Translations under genes and position numbers: made by a program
The notes under the pieces: model-generated
What the model was told of the DNA's origin: nothing
What the model saw: the letters and a program-made list of their open reading frames with translations, nothing else
The model's database searches: none
Assembly (NCBI GenBank): GCA_025201365.1
Contig: JAIXMF010000021.1
Span: 270,665 to 334,664 of the forward strand
Length of the DNA stretch: 64,000 nt
Source: Syncephalis plumigaleata
Taxonomy: Eukaryota; Zoopagomycota; Zoopagomycetes; Zoopagales; Piptocephalidaceae
Reading direction: 5' to 3'
Shown here: positions 52,360 through 64,000 of the stretch, piece by piece
Numbering within the stretch: the first letter of the stretch is position 1
Layout: each line of letters begins with the position of its first letter

Positions 52360-53276
52360 TATACGTGTGTCACTAGACATGAACATATTCTACGTCTTTA
52401 TGGCTATTTCTATGACGAGACACGCGTCTATTTGATATTGGAGTTTGCGGGTAAAGGTGAAATGTACAAGGTACTCAAGGCTAATGGACGATTCTCTGAG
52501 GTTGAGGCAGCCAAAGTAAGTTGACCGCTGAATAGTCGTAGTAATAGAGTAGCAAGTAGGAATAACCATCGATGATCTATTCCATTTCGTTCAAAGTATA
52601 TTCGTCAAATGGCCAATGCATTACAGTATCTTCATAGTAAACATGTCATTCATCGTGACATTAAACCGGAGAATCTACTATTAGGCATACATGGAGAACT
52701 TAAGATTGCCGATTTTGGCTGGTCAGTACATGCACCATCACATCGGTAAGCATTGCATATTTATTATAGATCTATTATTAACTATATAATAACAACAATA
52801 GACGTACTACATTGTGTGGTACATTGGACTATTTGGCACCGGAAATGGTAGAGGGACGCGAGCATAATGACAAAGTCGATCTATGGAGTCTGGGCGTGTT
52901 GGCCTATGAGTTCCTCGTGGGTGTGCCGCCATTTGAAGAGGCAGGACATAGTGCCACTTATCGACGTATTGCCAAGGTTGATTTACGTGTACCGAATTAC
53001 GTGTCAGATCTAGCGAAAGACCTTATTACACGAGTAAGTAGCAATCTATTAAATAGATAAACAAGTAAATGTTGCAGGCTAATCATGTATATATACATAT
53101 GTCTGTATATTCATTCTTTATAGTTATTGAAACATGATCCAGAGGATAGAATTGGACTAGAGCAAGTATTGAAACATCCATGGATTCTATGGGGTCAAGA
53201 ACAAGAGCAAAGACAAGAACAAGAGCAACAGCAACGAGTGTCATCATCATCTGAGAAGGAGAATAATTGCAACTGA
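51251..53276 (+). CDS. Aurora-family mitotic protein kinase
   Basis: Mitotic Ser/Thr kinase, orthologous to yeast Ipl1 or S. pombe Ark1. A Ser/Thr-rich N-terminal region (two or three exons from 51251) precedes the kinase domain, which starts [20 protein letters not shown] (Gly loop). Then [12 protein letters not shown] (ATP-binding Lys), [20 protein letters not shown], the catalytic loop [34 protein letters not shown] (the Aurora activation loop, RRTT site), [20 protein letters not shown] and [18 protein letters not shown]. It ends [14 protein letters not shown] and a Glu/Gln tail, with TGA at 53274. The sequences DFGWSVHAP and [12 protein letters not shown] are diagnostic of Aurora. An AT microsatellite sits in the intron near 52325-52356. 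No frame break seen. Confidence 0.97.
52325..52356. repeat. AT microsatellite in an Aurora kinase intron
   Basis: Sixteen AT units within the intron following the exon that ends IQSHLR. Confidence 0.85.
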
Positions 53277-53480
53277 GTGAGTATGCAAGTAACATTCACA
53301 CTGCCAATGATGATGTTGCCTATGAAATGATAGATTGATAGAGTGGAACAACAAGAGTAACAGCAGCAGCAGCAATGATGATAGTAACGATAGTGTTGCT
53401 TGTTTATTTATGCGTGTTCGTGTATAAAAGTCTTATTTTTCTTAAACAATTGGTGAATAGATAGTATAGGATGTTATAGA

Positions 53481-55120
53481 TTACGTGCGTACAAATTCAA
53501 ATACTAAATAGGCGCCTTATTATTACAATGATGATGATGATGGTGATTAGTAATGAATTAGTATGGTAAACATTATATTGTATCTATTGCTTACCTGCTA
53601 CTTCCCATTCATCTCGTGAGAGACCCTCACCACGATCACCGATGACCTTCATACGTGTTAGTAATTGACGTGCTTCAGGATCATTTAGCGATCGTTCATA
53701 ATATTGATGGAATGGTGTTCGTTGCACTAGTTGCATACCATGTTCTTTAGCCAATCTATCAATTATACATTAATATACTATAATGTCATCGCGTAATAGA
53801 TGTCACACTTACTCGACTAGAGTAGGGAAATGCACTAAATATTCGGGACAACTCTCGATGGCATCTTCCAAATGAAAGATATAACGATGACCATAAGTGG
53901 GAAATGTATCTTTTTGATCGAATTCAATGTAATAAACACAATTACCGAATTTCAATCCATCAATTGATTGTAATTTCTTACTACAATGAATGACATATAG
54001 TAATGAGTAACGAATAACAAAGAATGATGAAATACTAATCCACTCACGTTATCCAGTAAGCATCTGGTAGTGTGCCAATCCATCGACCACCAGTGTCCAA
54101 GTGGTCTGCTACGTTTTTAATCATTTGACGTGCCTTATGTTCCGTTTCAAATGCATAATGTAAACAGAATTGTTGCGTTACAATGTCGAATTTTTCACCC
54201 GATGGAATGACTTGATTTAACGGATGCTATAACATGATTATAGTTATTCCAAATGGTAATGGTAAATAGGATGGCATGTTTGATTACCTCATAGCAATCC
54301 AATGCGTAGAAATTGGCCTGAAACCGATTATGTCGTATATCTGACCAACGTCCACGTGCCTGTTCAATAGATACACTGGCAATATCTAATACATTATATT
54401 TAATGACTTAATGTCTATCTATATTGATTGCTTTCACTTACCAACACCGACTAGATAGTCGATACGTGCTTTGGCCCATTTCAATAGATCGCCTCCTTTA
54501 CCACAACCCATATCGAGTACACGTCGTGTTCTACGCTGTTTAACTGCTTGTGCAATAAGCACTGATTTTACCCAATTGTTGAAACTACGTAATCGAAATA
54601 TCATTGATTGTTTTCGTTCCTCGTGCGATTGTTGCTGATGTCGATTATAGTGCTCGGCCACTTTAGCCGCATTGCCCATTGATCTCGATGATGATGGTGG
54701 TGGTCGAGCATAAGGATGATGTCGATGTGCTTGATGTTGTCGTTCGCGTAAATTCGATGAAGCAGGAGCACGACTAGGTCCAGTGTGGCGGTCATGAGGA
54801 GAATGAAAAGAGAAGGTGGAGGAAGGAAGTACGCCAGTAACGGGCGGGAATAAAGGAGGAACATGCGTCGATGAAGCGGAAGTACGTGCTAATGTGGTCC
54901 CTGAAGTGGCATTAGAAGGCGCATGTGTGGGCTGACTGGCACGCTGGTAAGGATGATGTTCCTGACGACGAGCATTCGTTTGATTAGCGGTTGATTGACT
55001 AGTGGTAGTGGTAGCGGAAGTAGAAGTAGAAGTAGTAGGAGGACGTGGCTTTTGCGCTAATGAACTACGTTTCTGTGCGGGTCGCTTTTCGCCCTCTTTT
55101 GAATCAGTGTCTAGAGGCAT
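53481..55120 (-). CDS. ABD1: mRNA cap guanine-N7 methyltransferase
   Basis: Adds the N7 methyl group to the mRNA cap in the nucleus. The start at 55120 gives [14 protein letters not shown]; a second ATG lies 15 bases upstream. About 160 residues of Ser/Thr/His/Pro-rich linker precede [19 protein letters not shown], then [13 protein letters not shown] (cap-enzyme signature), [18 protein letters not shown] (SAM site), [43 protein letters not shown], and [22 protein letters not shown]. The last small exon (53503-53481) completes VFEFVRT. Five or more introns. No frame break is seen in the large first exon. Family identity is certain; the long disordered N-terminus is typical of Abd1/RNMT proteins. 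Confidence 0.95.
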
Positions 55121-55135
55121 TATTACGAATAACAA

Positions 55136-56071
55136 GTAATACTGATGTTGTTGTTGTTGCTGTTATCGCTACTACTGCTTGTATAATAGAAAAGAATCCT
55201 GAAAAAGAAGAGAAGGAAAAAATGAAAGAAGCAATAATAAGATGAGATGAAATGAGATATGTGATTGGATTCATTTATTTGACATATTCATAAAATACAC
55301 GTTAGTCTCATTAGCCGTATTGTTTATGTAAAGTACATATAGCATAGCTAGTACTGAATTACTCGTATTACTGTGCAATATATTATTGATTAGCATATAT
55401 GGCTGGAATCTAGATGATCATTATAATACATCTTTACTGAAGAAAAGAGCAATGCCGAGTTTATTCAGAGTGTTTCAAGATGGCTCAATTAGGATGTCAA
55501 CGATACCATAATAATCGATTGGTATTGGAGTGTTGACAACAGATCCACATGGATTCTTTGCAATTCCAAACCAAGTTTGAAGGATATACACATTGGGATA
55601 GTATTTGCTAGCCAGTATGTAGCAAAAAGAAGGAGATACATTAGTTATAAGCACGTGAAAGCATTGTATAAATAAGCCATAATACGCATAATCATATTAT
55701 GATACATCTTCGTTGAAGAAAAGAGCAATGACGAGTTTATTCAGAATGTTTCAAGATTGTTCAATTAGAATGTCAATGATACCATAATAATCGATTGGTA
55801 TTGGAGTGTCGACAACAGATCCACATGGACTCTCCGTATTTCTACTAATTGAGTTGAAGGGTATATACATTGGAATAGTATTTGCTAGCCAGCATGTAAC
55901 AAAAGAAGGAGATACATTAGCTATAAATACGTGAAATCATTCTACAAATAAGCCATACTACGCATAACTATCCTTCTCTTTACGCTACATTTCTTAACGC
56001 CACGTTATCACGCACCCACTCACTCATTTTACGATTTCAACCTTAGACGGATAGTCACCGGATATTACATC
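55136..56071. other. Intergenic region with a tandem duplication
   Basis: No gene. Most of it is occupied by two copies of a 0.27-kb unit described separately, ending about 100 bp upstream of the next start codon. Confidence 0.5.
55417..55968. repeat. Tandem duplication of a 0.27-kb unit
   Basis: Unit 1 (about 55417-55690) and unit 2 (about 55691-55968) are adjacent direct copies, roughly 85-90 percent alike by eye, with small indels. Both carry GAAGAAAAGAGCAATG, ACCATAATAATCGATTGGTA and ACAACAGATCCACATGGA. No long open frame runs through either copy. Confidence 0.9.
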
Positions 56072-57197
56072 ATGCGTCTCAATACAAGTACGATTGGTGT
56101 GGCAGCTGTTGTCACACTGTTTGCCTCTTCGACAACATTGACTGAAGCTATAGGATTCTCTAGAAGCGGTGAGTGTGCTTCATGCACTATTTAATAGTAA
56201 TAACAATGTGCTAACTTCTCGTAAAATGACAACTCAAGCATCACCAAGTTATTATGACCAACCACTAAATGTGTGGAATGCATTTGGAAAGAAAGAACTC
56301 ATGATCACTAAAATGCCCAGCCAATTGGGCGTTGTCGATTATCTCGAAGGAAAGCTTAACAAGGACGACGTCACTATTACTTGTGTGGACCCAAAGTCGC
56401 CGGAAGCAAGAACAATCCAAACGGTATACCAGGTAATACAAGACTAATAGCATCAATACTACGTATGAATATGTACTAATGAATGACGCTTAGCTTATTG
56501 AAACAAGTACGAAAATAAGCAAGTGGGATAGTAAATCACGCTACTATTTTGCTCGTAGTGAACTCACGCTTAGATCATCTAACAAGCAGTGCTATGTCAG
56601 CAAGGGCGTATGCAAGTGGTGGTTTTATAAACAACAATCCGAATCTATGAGCAAGAGGTTTTTATGGAAAGCCCTACAACTGAAAGTAAAATGGGCCTAC
56701 TTTAGCGTTGAAAAAGGTAAGAAGTAATGCCATTTGTACTGCCACTATACTGACACATTATACGCTAGCAATACACGAAATATGGTCAACGGGTTACACC
56801 TATCATTTCATGATCAATGGTAAGCTATGGCAATATAGCTGAAATGCTTCATCTATTAATTCGTCTATTTTCTTGCTTAGATATTTGCTATGACGCTAAT
56901 GATAGGATGTTGTTTAACCGTTATGAGAGTGCAGTTCCTATGCAAGAGGCCTATCTATCCACACTTACGAAATACGACGACGATCTTTCTAATATAATAT
57001 ATATGACGTGCACTAGAGTGTTCCGTTATGAATCGCTTCGTCGTGTTTGCGGAGAACAAGCATTTAAATGGCTTCTTGTTGTTTCCAATACAAATAGACT
57101 TAAGCAGATGCAAAGATTAGCGGGAGCACCACCTTCATACACAAGCGTTGTCTCTTCTTCTTCTTCTTCTTCTTCTTCCCCTCCTCCTTCTCCTTAG
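56072..57197 (+). CDS. Secreted protein of unknown function
   Basis: Not recognised. The first exon (56072-56168) encodes a signal peptide (MRLNTSTIGVAAVVTLFASS). Later exons encode DQPLNVWNAFGKKELMIT, VDYLEGKLNKDDVTITCVDP, SKWDSKSRYYFARSELTLRS, CKWWFYKQQSESMSKRFLWK and, in the last exon, ICYDANDRMLFNRYESAVPM followed by a Ser run and a PPPSP end; TAG at 57195. About 300 residues with several Cys (CVD, QCYV, VCKWW, ICYD, TCTR, VCGE) that could form disulfides. The second-exon acceptor is unclear. A tandem duplication lies immediately upstream. It could be a lineage-specific effector or wall protein; nothing supports a specific function. Confidence 0.65.
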
Positions 57198-60100
57198 CAA
57201 ATCAGCTTTTATTGATAATAGCTTATCACGCTAATAAACTTTAACGATTTACATTTATTCCTCGTATCAATTGTAGTGTATTATACATCAGCTATTGCAT
57301 AGAATACTAGATCAATATGTCTGTTCTTTTGTAGCTACTACTACTACTAGTAGCAAATATATACAGTAAAACAATGATTATTATGACGAATCCTTTGTTG
57401 TATTTGCTACATTTATTTTTTCGTCATGTGCCATGGTAGTGATACAACATGGAGCCAATCAATTACTGCTAGATTGTATCTCTGCCAATTTATCCGCTAC
57501 ACAGACAGACGCGTTGATGTGTAACATGGACGAATGAGTGAATGAGTGAATGAGTGAATGAGTGAAATGGAGAGTGAATAGTTGGCATAAACGAAAATAA
57601 TGCCGCGATGAATGACACGGGCGTTACATACAACATCCGTCCATCTATTTATCATTCTCTTCTATATTCAACTATTTTACTTTTTTTTCTTTTCTTTTAA
57701 TGTCATATTAACAGACCGTATAAACACTTGAACGAATGAGGTATCTCATATATACATTTATGTGTTTGTATAGAAAAGTAAGATATAGACCGGTTTCTCC
57801 GTCAACAAATGAGGCAATAATCGTCATTGTTATCGGTGACATGATGTGAATCGAGTATGTCCAATTACCCCAATAGAATTGTATCCTCTTCAATGCTGCT
57901 ATTTCTCGTTTCTGGCACAGACTAAATGATGCCATTGAGTAACCTGCGCTGATTTGCTACACCTACAATGCAAGTGCAAGCTAGACTTTGCATTGTCGCC
58001 AACTTTCACGCATATCTCAATGCCGAGATGCCAATGACGTGTAACGAAGCCAGCACGAATAGAATTACAAGATGCGGGTGGCGTTGACGAACGATACAGT
58101 TCAATGGAATGTCGCTTATCTTTTTTTTGTTAAATGAGCATTACTATGCTACAAGCAAATCATACAACCCACGATTGCTAAGTGGAAATGTAATATGATC
58201 GTCATGAAATAAGTCGTATACACTTATACACAATTCGTAAGAATGTAGTAATGAAATAATGCTTTATATACTGCCAATGTTTATTGTATAAAGGATTCTG
58301 TCACTCCTGAACCAGTTATCAGTAGTGCTTGATGCTGATTGGCTGACGATCAAAATAATTGATAAGAACACATGTACGAGTGACAATGTGTACATGATGA
58401 TGGGCGATTGCCGATAGTGGCGGCAGTAATGGTGGCGGCGATAATGGTGAGTTAGAAATATAAGCATGTGACCGAATGGCGTGGGAGATACTACAAACCA
58501 GCACTGGTTTCTCTATTAGTATTCTAGTGGATGCTATACAGGAATGACGATGAGACATGAGACAATGTAACGAACTAGATTATTATAAGGCTTTATTGTT
58601 ATATATTCACATAGACAACCTACCATGTACTAGAAAATGATTATGCATGTATGCATTCCATTGATATCCAGACAGAGAAAGCATTACGCCCTATACAAAT
58701 GAGTGGCTATGCGTGTAATGCTTCCTCTGTCTGTCGGTGTTTGTGCGTGTATGTGTATGCGTATTTGTATGGGTGTCGCCTATGGTTTTGTCCTGTAGCC
58801 CTGTTATGTTCACGTTTCGTGTTCAAATGACAATGTGTACACACTTGGATTGTTGTACATCATACAACGTAAACACACCGCCTTTATTCGTTCAGGATTA
58901 CTTGCTTTGAATATGGTTAACACGCACGCACGCACGCACACATACACACTACATACATTTCCATGCACACCTATGAATTCATACTTTTTTTGCGTGGTAG
59001 TATTTGTCCACAAACGCACGCTCCATGACTGCTCACGATAATATCCATCTGAAGAGACCATGGTCTAGTGACTACTTTATTTACGCCGTCCTGAAGTAAC
59101 TGTTCCGATTTTGCCCGCGTGGGTTTGGAATTTGTCTATTTAATCCAGGTCGATTTCCTTTGGATGTTTCTCCTCCTTTTTCTTTCCAATTCACTTAAAA
59201 AAACGTCATATTTGATCCTTCTTATCGAGGAAACCTTCCGCTACCATCGACTACCACTACACCTACACCGCTACCGCCGTTTCTTCTTTTACTTACCTTC
59301 TTTTACCACCTCTATCTTTTCTACTTCTACTATCACTATCGACGTAGTCTTTTACTTTTCTCTTCTCTTCTCTTGTTCATCAACGCTTCCTTCTCTATAG
59401 CGTTTGCTGACATATTTCTTTTGTTATCTGTTATTTAGCAGCTCATACTTTTATCTCGCGATTGTGTTGCGGTGTGAGTCAATAGGGACAATAGCGGGTT
59501 TGAAACCAACTACTACTACTACCACTACTACTACCTTTTTCTTTTGCGATTGAATAGGCATATAGTCTAGATTGTCTGCATCAGTATTACACATTTACTT
59601 GCTCTGTATTGTTACTATTGTTTCCTGTATCCGTATTAGGTGAATAGCCGTTTCTTGCTGTGTGATTATAGCCATACCACGTTTGCCATTGATTGGTAGT
59701 GTGTGTGCAGGCGCTTCGTCATTCGTGTGTGCATATATTGTTTTGTTGTGTTATTGTATCAGTGTTGGTGTCTCAAGAAGTACTACTACTATTACTACGA
59801 CTACTACGACTACATACCACTTACTTGACGAGCAATTAATAGCGGTAAACACGTAGACCGTATTGTTGTCAGGTATATACAACTGTTGGAATAACGAACA
59901 ACATACAAGCTATATATACGAGGATAGTGTCAAGCTACTAAACTATCTATCGTAAAGCGAGCACCAAACGAACAACGTACAAACGTACAAACAAACAAAA
60001 AAGACAACGAAGCATACAAAAAAGACAGTAACAATATAGGCAAAGCAGTATATTAGATAAGGACTAGATTTGCACGTTTCTTCAACCAAGAGTAGTCTTT

Positions 60101-60331
60101 CTACTTTTTCTCTTTCTTAATTGCCGCTATTATCCATTCGATTATATCTGTCTTTGTCTAGTTGCACGACAACAAACATTATCGTTGTCATCGTCACGAA
60201 TATTATTGCTATATTATTACTGTCATTGTAGTGTTGTTGTTGTTTTTTGCTTTGTTATTATTTACTGCATCTATCAGCGATTGATTGAATAGTAGTGTAG
60301 TTGTTGTAAAAGATTGGATAGCAAGAAGGGC
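57198..60331. other. Long intergenic region upstream of the kinase gene
   Basis: More than 3 kb with no gene recognised on either strand. It contains an octamer tandem (gaatgagt, about 57531-57565), pyrimidine-rich stretches at 59160-59400 and many short ACT/CTA runs. The 3' part from about 59100 may be promoter and a long 5' leader of the kinase gene. Confidence 0.45.
57531..57565. repeat. Octamer tandem repeat
   Basis: About four units of GAATGAGT in the long intergenic region. Confidence 0.8.
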
Positions 60332-63300
60332 ATGTCTAGTAGTGACTGGTTAGAACATAGTGATTATACTACTACTACTACCACTTCAACTACCACTGCT
60401 TCTACTGTTCCATCTTCGTCGTCGTCGCCGTTAGTCCCTTCATCTACCGCTACTACTACTATTACTACTACTATCACAGCCAATATTTGTAGCGGTGATT
60501 CTATCGACAATAGTAGCAATCCTTCTGATTGTAGGTCATCTACCTCCTTTACTACTACCACTACTACTACTACACCTACTCCATTGCCAATCAGCAGTAA
60601 AGACATTGACACCTTTACAATCAATTACCCTACACCACACGCACCAGTACCGAGAATGCCGACAGGTAGGCCGGAGTTCCATGTGCCTCATTTGCACTTG
60701 GATGTATTAAACCATTCGTCGCTTTCTCTATTGAGGCCGGCGAGTCCAGCACACGTTCATGGTATGCCTACCACCGCTGTGGTTAATACTAGTGTAGAGC
60801 AAGCATCGTCAGCATCAGCATCTTCATCTACTGCTGCTGCTGCTGCTACGGCCACCGCTACTACAGCTACTGCATCGACATCTTCATCATCTTCATCGTC
60901 TTCATCTATTAGACATGATCAAACAACGATGTCACCCGATATCACGACGCATAATGATAAAGTGCTGGCTCCATCGTCTTTCTTACGTCGCTATTTGCGT
61001 ATGCTTCATCGTCGTGAAAATGAATCCAACAATCAGTCATCGCTGTCTAGACCTTCATCACGATGTGCTTCTCCTAGTGTGGAACCAAGGAAAGAGCAAC
61101 AACAAGTAGCTGAACGCGAGACACAATCATCTCCACAGCGTCATAATGATGGTAAGTGTAGGCTTATTTTTATTAAGTATTTGATATATCGTATTAACTA
61201 TAACAATGGTGTATTTATTATAGATTCAAATGCTACATCGCAAAATAGTGTTGGACCAGCCATTGCTAGTCTAGAACGATTTATTGGTATAGAGCGTCGA
61301 GGTCGTTCCTTGAGTGAACAATTACGACAACAGCAAGATTCACATCATCATCATCATCATCGACATGAATTGAAAGATGACAACTTTAGTCGAACTAGTT
61401 CACCACAAAAGGACTTGCCCATCAACATTCCATCACCATTGGCACAATCTAAATTTCCATCACATATAACAACACAACAACAACAGCAACAACAGCAGCA
61501 ACAACACCGACAATCACGACAATCAAGCCGCGATAGTTTAAGGAAATTAGCAACTCAATGGAATGATGAAAGCTTAACTGTGTCAACATCGAATAATAAC
61601 AATAGCAACAGCGTACAATGTCATCAGCATCTTCATCTTCGTCCAATGACTTGCCATCACCTTGTCTAAGTCATGCATCGTCTGCCATCTCGATTACTTC
61701 ATCGCCAGTTTGTATGGATACCATGTCATTTGATAGTAGTCGTAGTAGTAGTACTAATACAACTACTAGTACAGCAACAAGAAATCGAATGACTACCACT
61801 GCTCCTGTATCAATTCTACAAACACCGCCCATGTCGGGTAGTAGTAATAATGGTAGTCATTATCAACAACTACGACAACAACATCAATCTACATCTGTCT
61901 CTCATCATCGTCATACTCATCGTCGTCATCATCATGAGGCACATGCTCTTAGACCAAAGGCTCGTACGATCACTGGACATCGCCGACAAGTCAGTGCTTA
62001 TACCTCACATCCGCAACCTGTTCGTGCCACTTCCGCACGTTCCACTACAGGTGTCTCAGTGCCTCGTGTTACTGCATCTAGCTATGAGCAGTTACCATGT
62101 TCACCGGCAGTCTCTTTCCTATCCATGTTTGCACAATCTACCTGTGGACCTACAGAGGAAGAGGAGGAAATGCTACGTGAAGATGAGGCAGGTGATGAAG
62201 TGGGCGGCTACGTTCTAGGCTGTGAATTATCGCGTGGCACTTTTCAACTGTACGCGAGGCTTATCACATTGAAGAAACCAAAGTGAAGGTGGGACCGGTT
62301 GTCGTCAAAATTGTACGTCGTGGTGATGTCAACTTGTACTCTCTACGACGAAGCTCGGAAGATCAACACAACAACAACAACACAGCAACAATCCTATAAT
62401 ACTACAACATCAACAGCCTCATCCTATGTCACCGATCATGCGAGTATCCTAGATTCATCATCATCTACCATCGAGACAACCACCGAGGAGACAGCCGAAA
62501 CAGCCGAAGAGGCCATGCGACAAGAATTACAAATATGGCGTCGTCTTCGTCATCCCAACATTCTACCATTGTTAGATTTCTTCGAATCACCCATGGCACT
62601 CTACGCCGTGTCACCTCGTTGTCCCAATGGTAGTCTCTATCATGCACTACGTCGTTTCCGTAAACATGACACCAATGATCATGACAATTATGGATTAATG
62701 GGTGACAGCTCCCATATGATGTCATCCTATTCATCTTCTCATGAATTAAGAGGACTCGATGTTAATGTCACTCGTCAGATTGTAGCGCAGTTAGCATCAG
62801 CAGTTCGTTATTTACATCATGATGCAGCAGTGGTTCATGGTGACTTGAAACTAGAGAATGTTCTCATTAACGCAGCAGGACATGTACAAATTATTGATTT
62901 CGGTCTTAGTCGCGAGTTATTCGATGAAGGTACACGAAATGATAGTAACAGCAGCAACAACAACAAGACAACAACAACAACAATAGTGGCAGTACATCGA
63001 CTACGAGCACAACTACAAACAACAACGATCCTTGTTCCACAGCAGGTTCACTGCCCTATTGTGCACCCGAACTCATTCGTCATCATCAACCAGTGTCACC
63101 TGCCTCTGATTGTGGGCACTCGGTGTCATGATCTACGCATTACTTATGGGTGAACTACCATTCCAAGATGCTTATGAGCCACGCTCATCTTCAAGATCAT
63201 TCATGCGCAATATGAATTACCTGAAGAGGATGAAGATAGCGGTAGCAGTATGTCAGGTGGATTCTACGGCGCTAATGATTGGGGTGCCTTAATGGGTGGT

Positions 63301-63546
63301 GCTCGTTATGGCAATAACACAATGATGATGATGATGATGATGCATCGCAATACTAAACTACCCTCTACGGCCATTGCAGTTATTCGTAACTTGTTATGTG
63401 TTGATGTGCAACAACGTTGGGATGCACGTCATCTCGTAACTTGTGACTGGCTCAAGAATACTGATCCATCTGAGCCTATTGGATTAGATTTCTCGACAAC
63501 GTCATCATCATCATCAGCTAATAACACATCCATTATTAATAAGTAA
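60332..63546 (+). CDS. Ser/Thr protein kinase with long low-complexity N-terminus
   Basis: Start chosen at ATG 60332 (MSSSDWLEHS). Exon 1 to 61152 and exon 2 from about 61224 encode some 600 residues rich in Thr, Ser, Gln and His, including a His run and a Gln run (61470-61510). The kinase domain starts GGYVLGCELSRGTFSTVREA (Gly loop), VVVKIVRRGDV (ATP-binding Lys), RQELQIWRRLRHPNILPLLD, GSLYHALRRF, then the catalytic loop VVHGDLKLENVLI with Gly in place of the usual Arg of HRD, IDFGLSREL (DFG), SLPYCAPELI, WALGVMIYALLMGELPFQD and a final RWDARHLVTCDWL. It resembles the fungal CAMK-like kinases but I cannot name the group. Five or more frame breaks (near 61620, 62240, 62350, 63030, 63105, 63205) fit missing bases. 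A kinase insert rich in Ser and Thr lies between DFG and APE. Confidence 0.85.
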
Positions 63547-63827
63547 TCATTTACATTTATTCTAGATTAATTACTTTTTATTTGTTTTCTTTTTCTTTAT
63601 TCATCTCTTTACTTTCTTACTTATGAATTACTCATTAATGACGATAATCTTGTAATTATTGTCTAGACGATTTATTGTTTGTTATTTGTCTCATTATTAC
63701 TATCATTACTACTCTTACCCCCCATCATCATCATTTCATTATTCATTTGTTATTATCTTCTCTGCATTCATCTTTGTTTCATTAAACTCTTTACAGAAAA
63801 GATACTGATTATTGTAATCATTGAATA
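63547..63827. other. Short intergenic region
   Basis: 280 bp, pyrimidine-rich, between the kinase stop and the start of the partial gene at the right edge. Confidence 0.4.
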
Positions 63828-64000
63828 ATGTCCTATTCCTACGAGAAGTTACTACAATCTAGTGAAGATAATGATGCTGAATTACAGGAGCATTGGGTAA
63901 GTAATATTACAGATGTATGCTGCATGTTGTCTTATAATGACATCTAGGTGTATATGGCCATTCATATGAAGCATCAACGATTAGGATGTGCCTACTATGA
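63828..64000 (+). CDS. 5' end of an unidentified gene, cut by the window edge
   Basis: ATG at 63828 opens MSYSYEKLLQSSEDNDAELQ; the exon ends at 63896 with a GTAAGT donor, and an acceptor at 63947 leads to VYMAIHMKHQRLGCAYY before the window ends. Too little is present to name a family. Confidence 0.5.

Noticed and set aside
55417-55968. Tandem unit as an LTR pair or transposon
   Set aside because: The copies abut with no internal region, lack TG...CA ends and show no target duplication.
57198-60331. Possible missed gene in the 3.1-kb gap
   Set aside because: Both strands were read; only short frames with biased composition were found and no exon chain with conserved motifs.
60364-60624. 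Val-rich open frame on the minus strand
   Set aside because: Shadow of ACT/ACC repeats that encode Thr in the kinase N-terminus.

Overview
This window is nuclear DNA of an intron-rich microbial eukaryote, most likely an early-diverging fungus (chytrid, zoopagomycete or mucoromycete grade). Genes are split by many short introns of about 50-130 bp with GTAAGT-type donors and AG acceptors, all three standard stop codons are used, intergenic DNA is rich in simple repeats, and the gene set fits a fungus that still has DHX40-like and DDX42-like helicases. The exact lineage cannot be fixed from the sequence. I count 22 protein genes plus one gene cut by the right edge.

Layout. 0.5-2.2 kb: POT/PTR2 peptide transporter (-). 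4.1-6.2 kb: two-RRM SR splicing factor (-), divergent from a patatin-like lipase (+, to 9.3 kb). 9.3-12.0 kb: bacterial-type citrate synthase (-). 12.5-13.9 kb: thioredoxin reductase (+). 14.2-15.7 kb: AYR1-like short-chain reductase (+). 16.7-17.9 kb: secreted proteinase K-like subtilisin (+). 18.1-21.4 kb: DDX42-like DEAD-box helicase (-). 21.5-25.5 kb: a 4.0-kb transposon carrying a Fanzor nuclease. 26.5-31.0 kb: a large unrecognised protein with about five copies of one repeat domain (+). 31.5-32.9 kb: BAHD-type acyltransferase (+). 33.9-35.2 kb: seven-helix receptor (+). 35.6-36.0 kb: small secreted I9-like protein (-). 36.6-38.0 kb: AP endonuclease (-). 38.3-41.1 kb: DHX40-like helicase (+), convergent with an unknown gene (-, to 42.7 kb). 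43.5-45.0 kb: GDP-mannose pyrophosphorylase (+). 45.6-47.4 kb: helical-repeat protein (-). 48.5-50.8 kb: WRNIP1/Mgs1 (-). 51.3-53.3 kb: Aurora kinase (+). 53.5-55.1 kb: mRNA cap methyltransferase (-). 55.4-57.2 kb: a 0.27-kb tandem duplication, then an unknown secreted protein (+). 60.3-63.5 kb: large low-complexity protein kinase (+). Most genes are unrelated housekeeping genes rather than a cluster with one job.

The main discovery is at 21530-25524. A perfect 21-bp inverted repeat, each copy starting CAG within a 26-bp terminal repeat and flanked by TA, bounds an element whose only recognisable gene is a Fanzor (eukaryotic TnpB relative). All three RuvC acidic residues and a zinc ribbon are present, and the ribbon is split by an intron. 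The element lies about 100 bp upstream of the DDX42-like start codon in the same orientation, so the Fanzor 3' end, where the guide RNA of this family is expected, points into that gene. A perfect hairpin sits between the Fanzor stop codon and the terminal repeat.

Many conserved genes in the window are interrupted by single missing bases, mostly within very short homopolymers. This looks like consensus error rather than gene decay, and it applies to the Fanzor as well.
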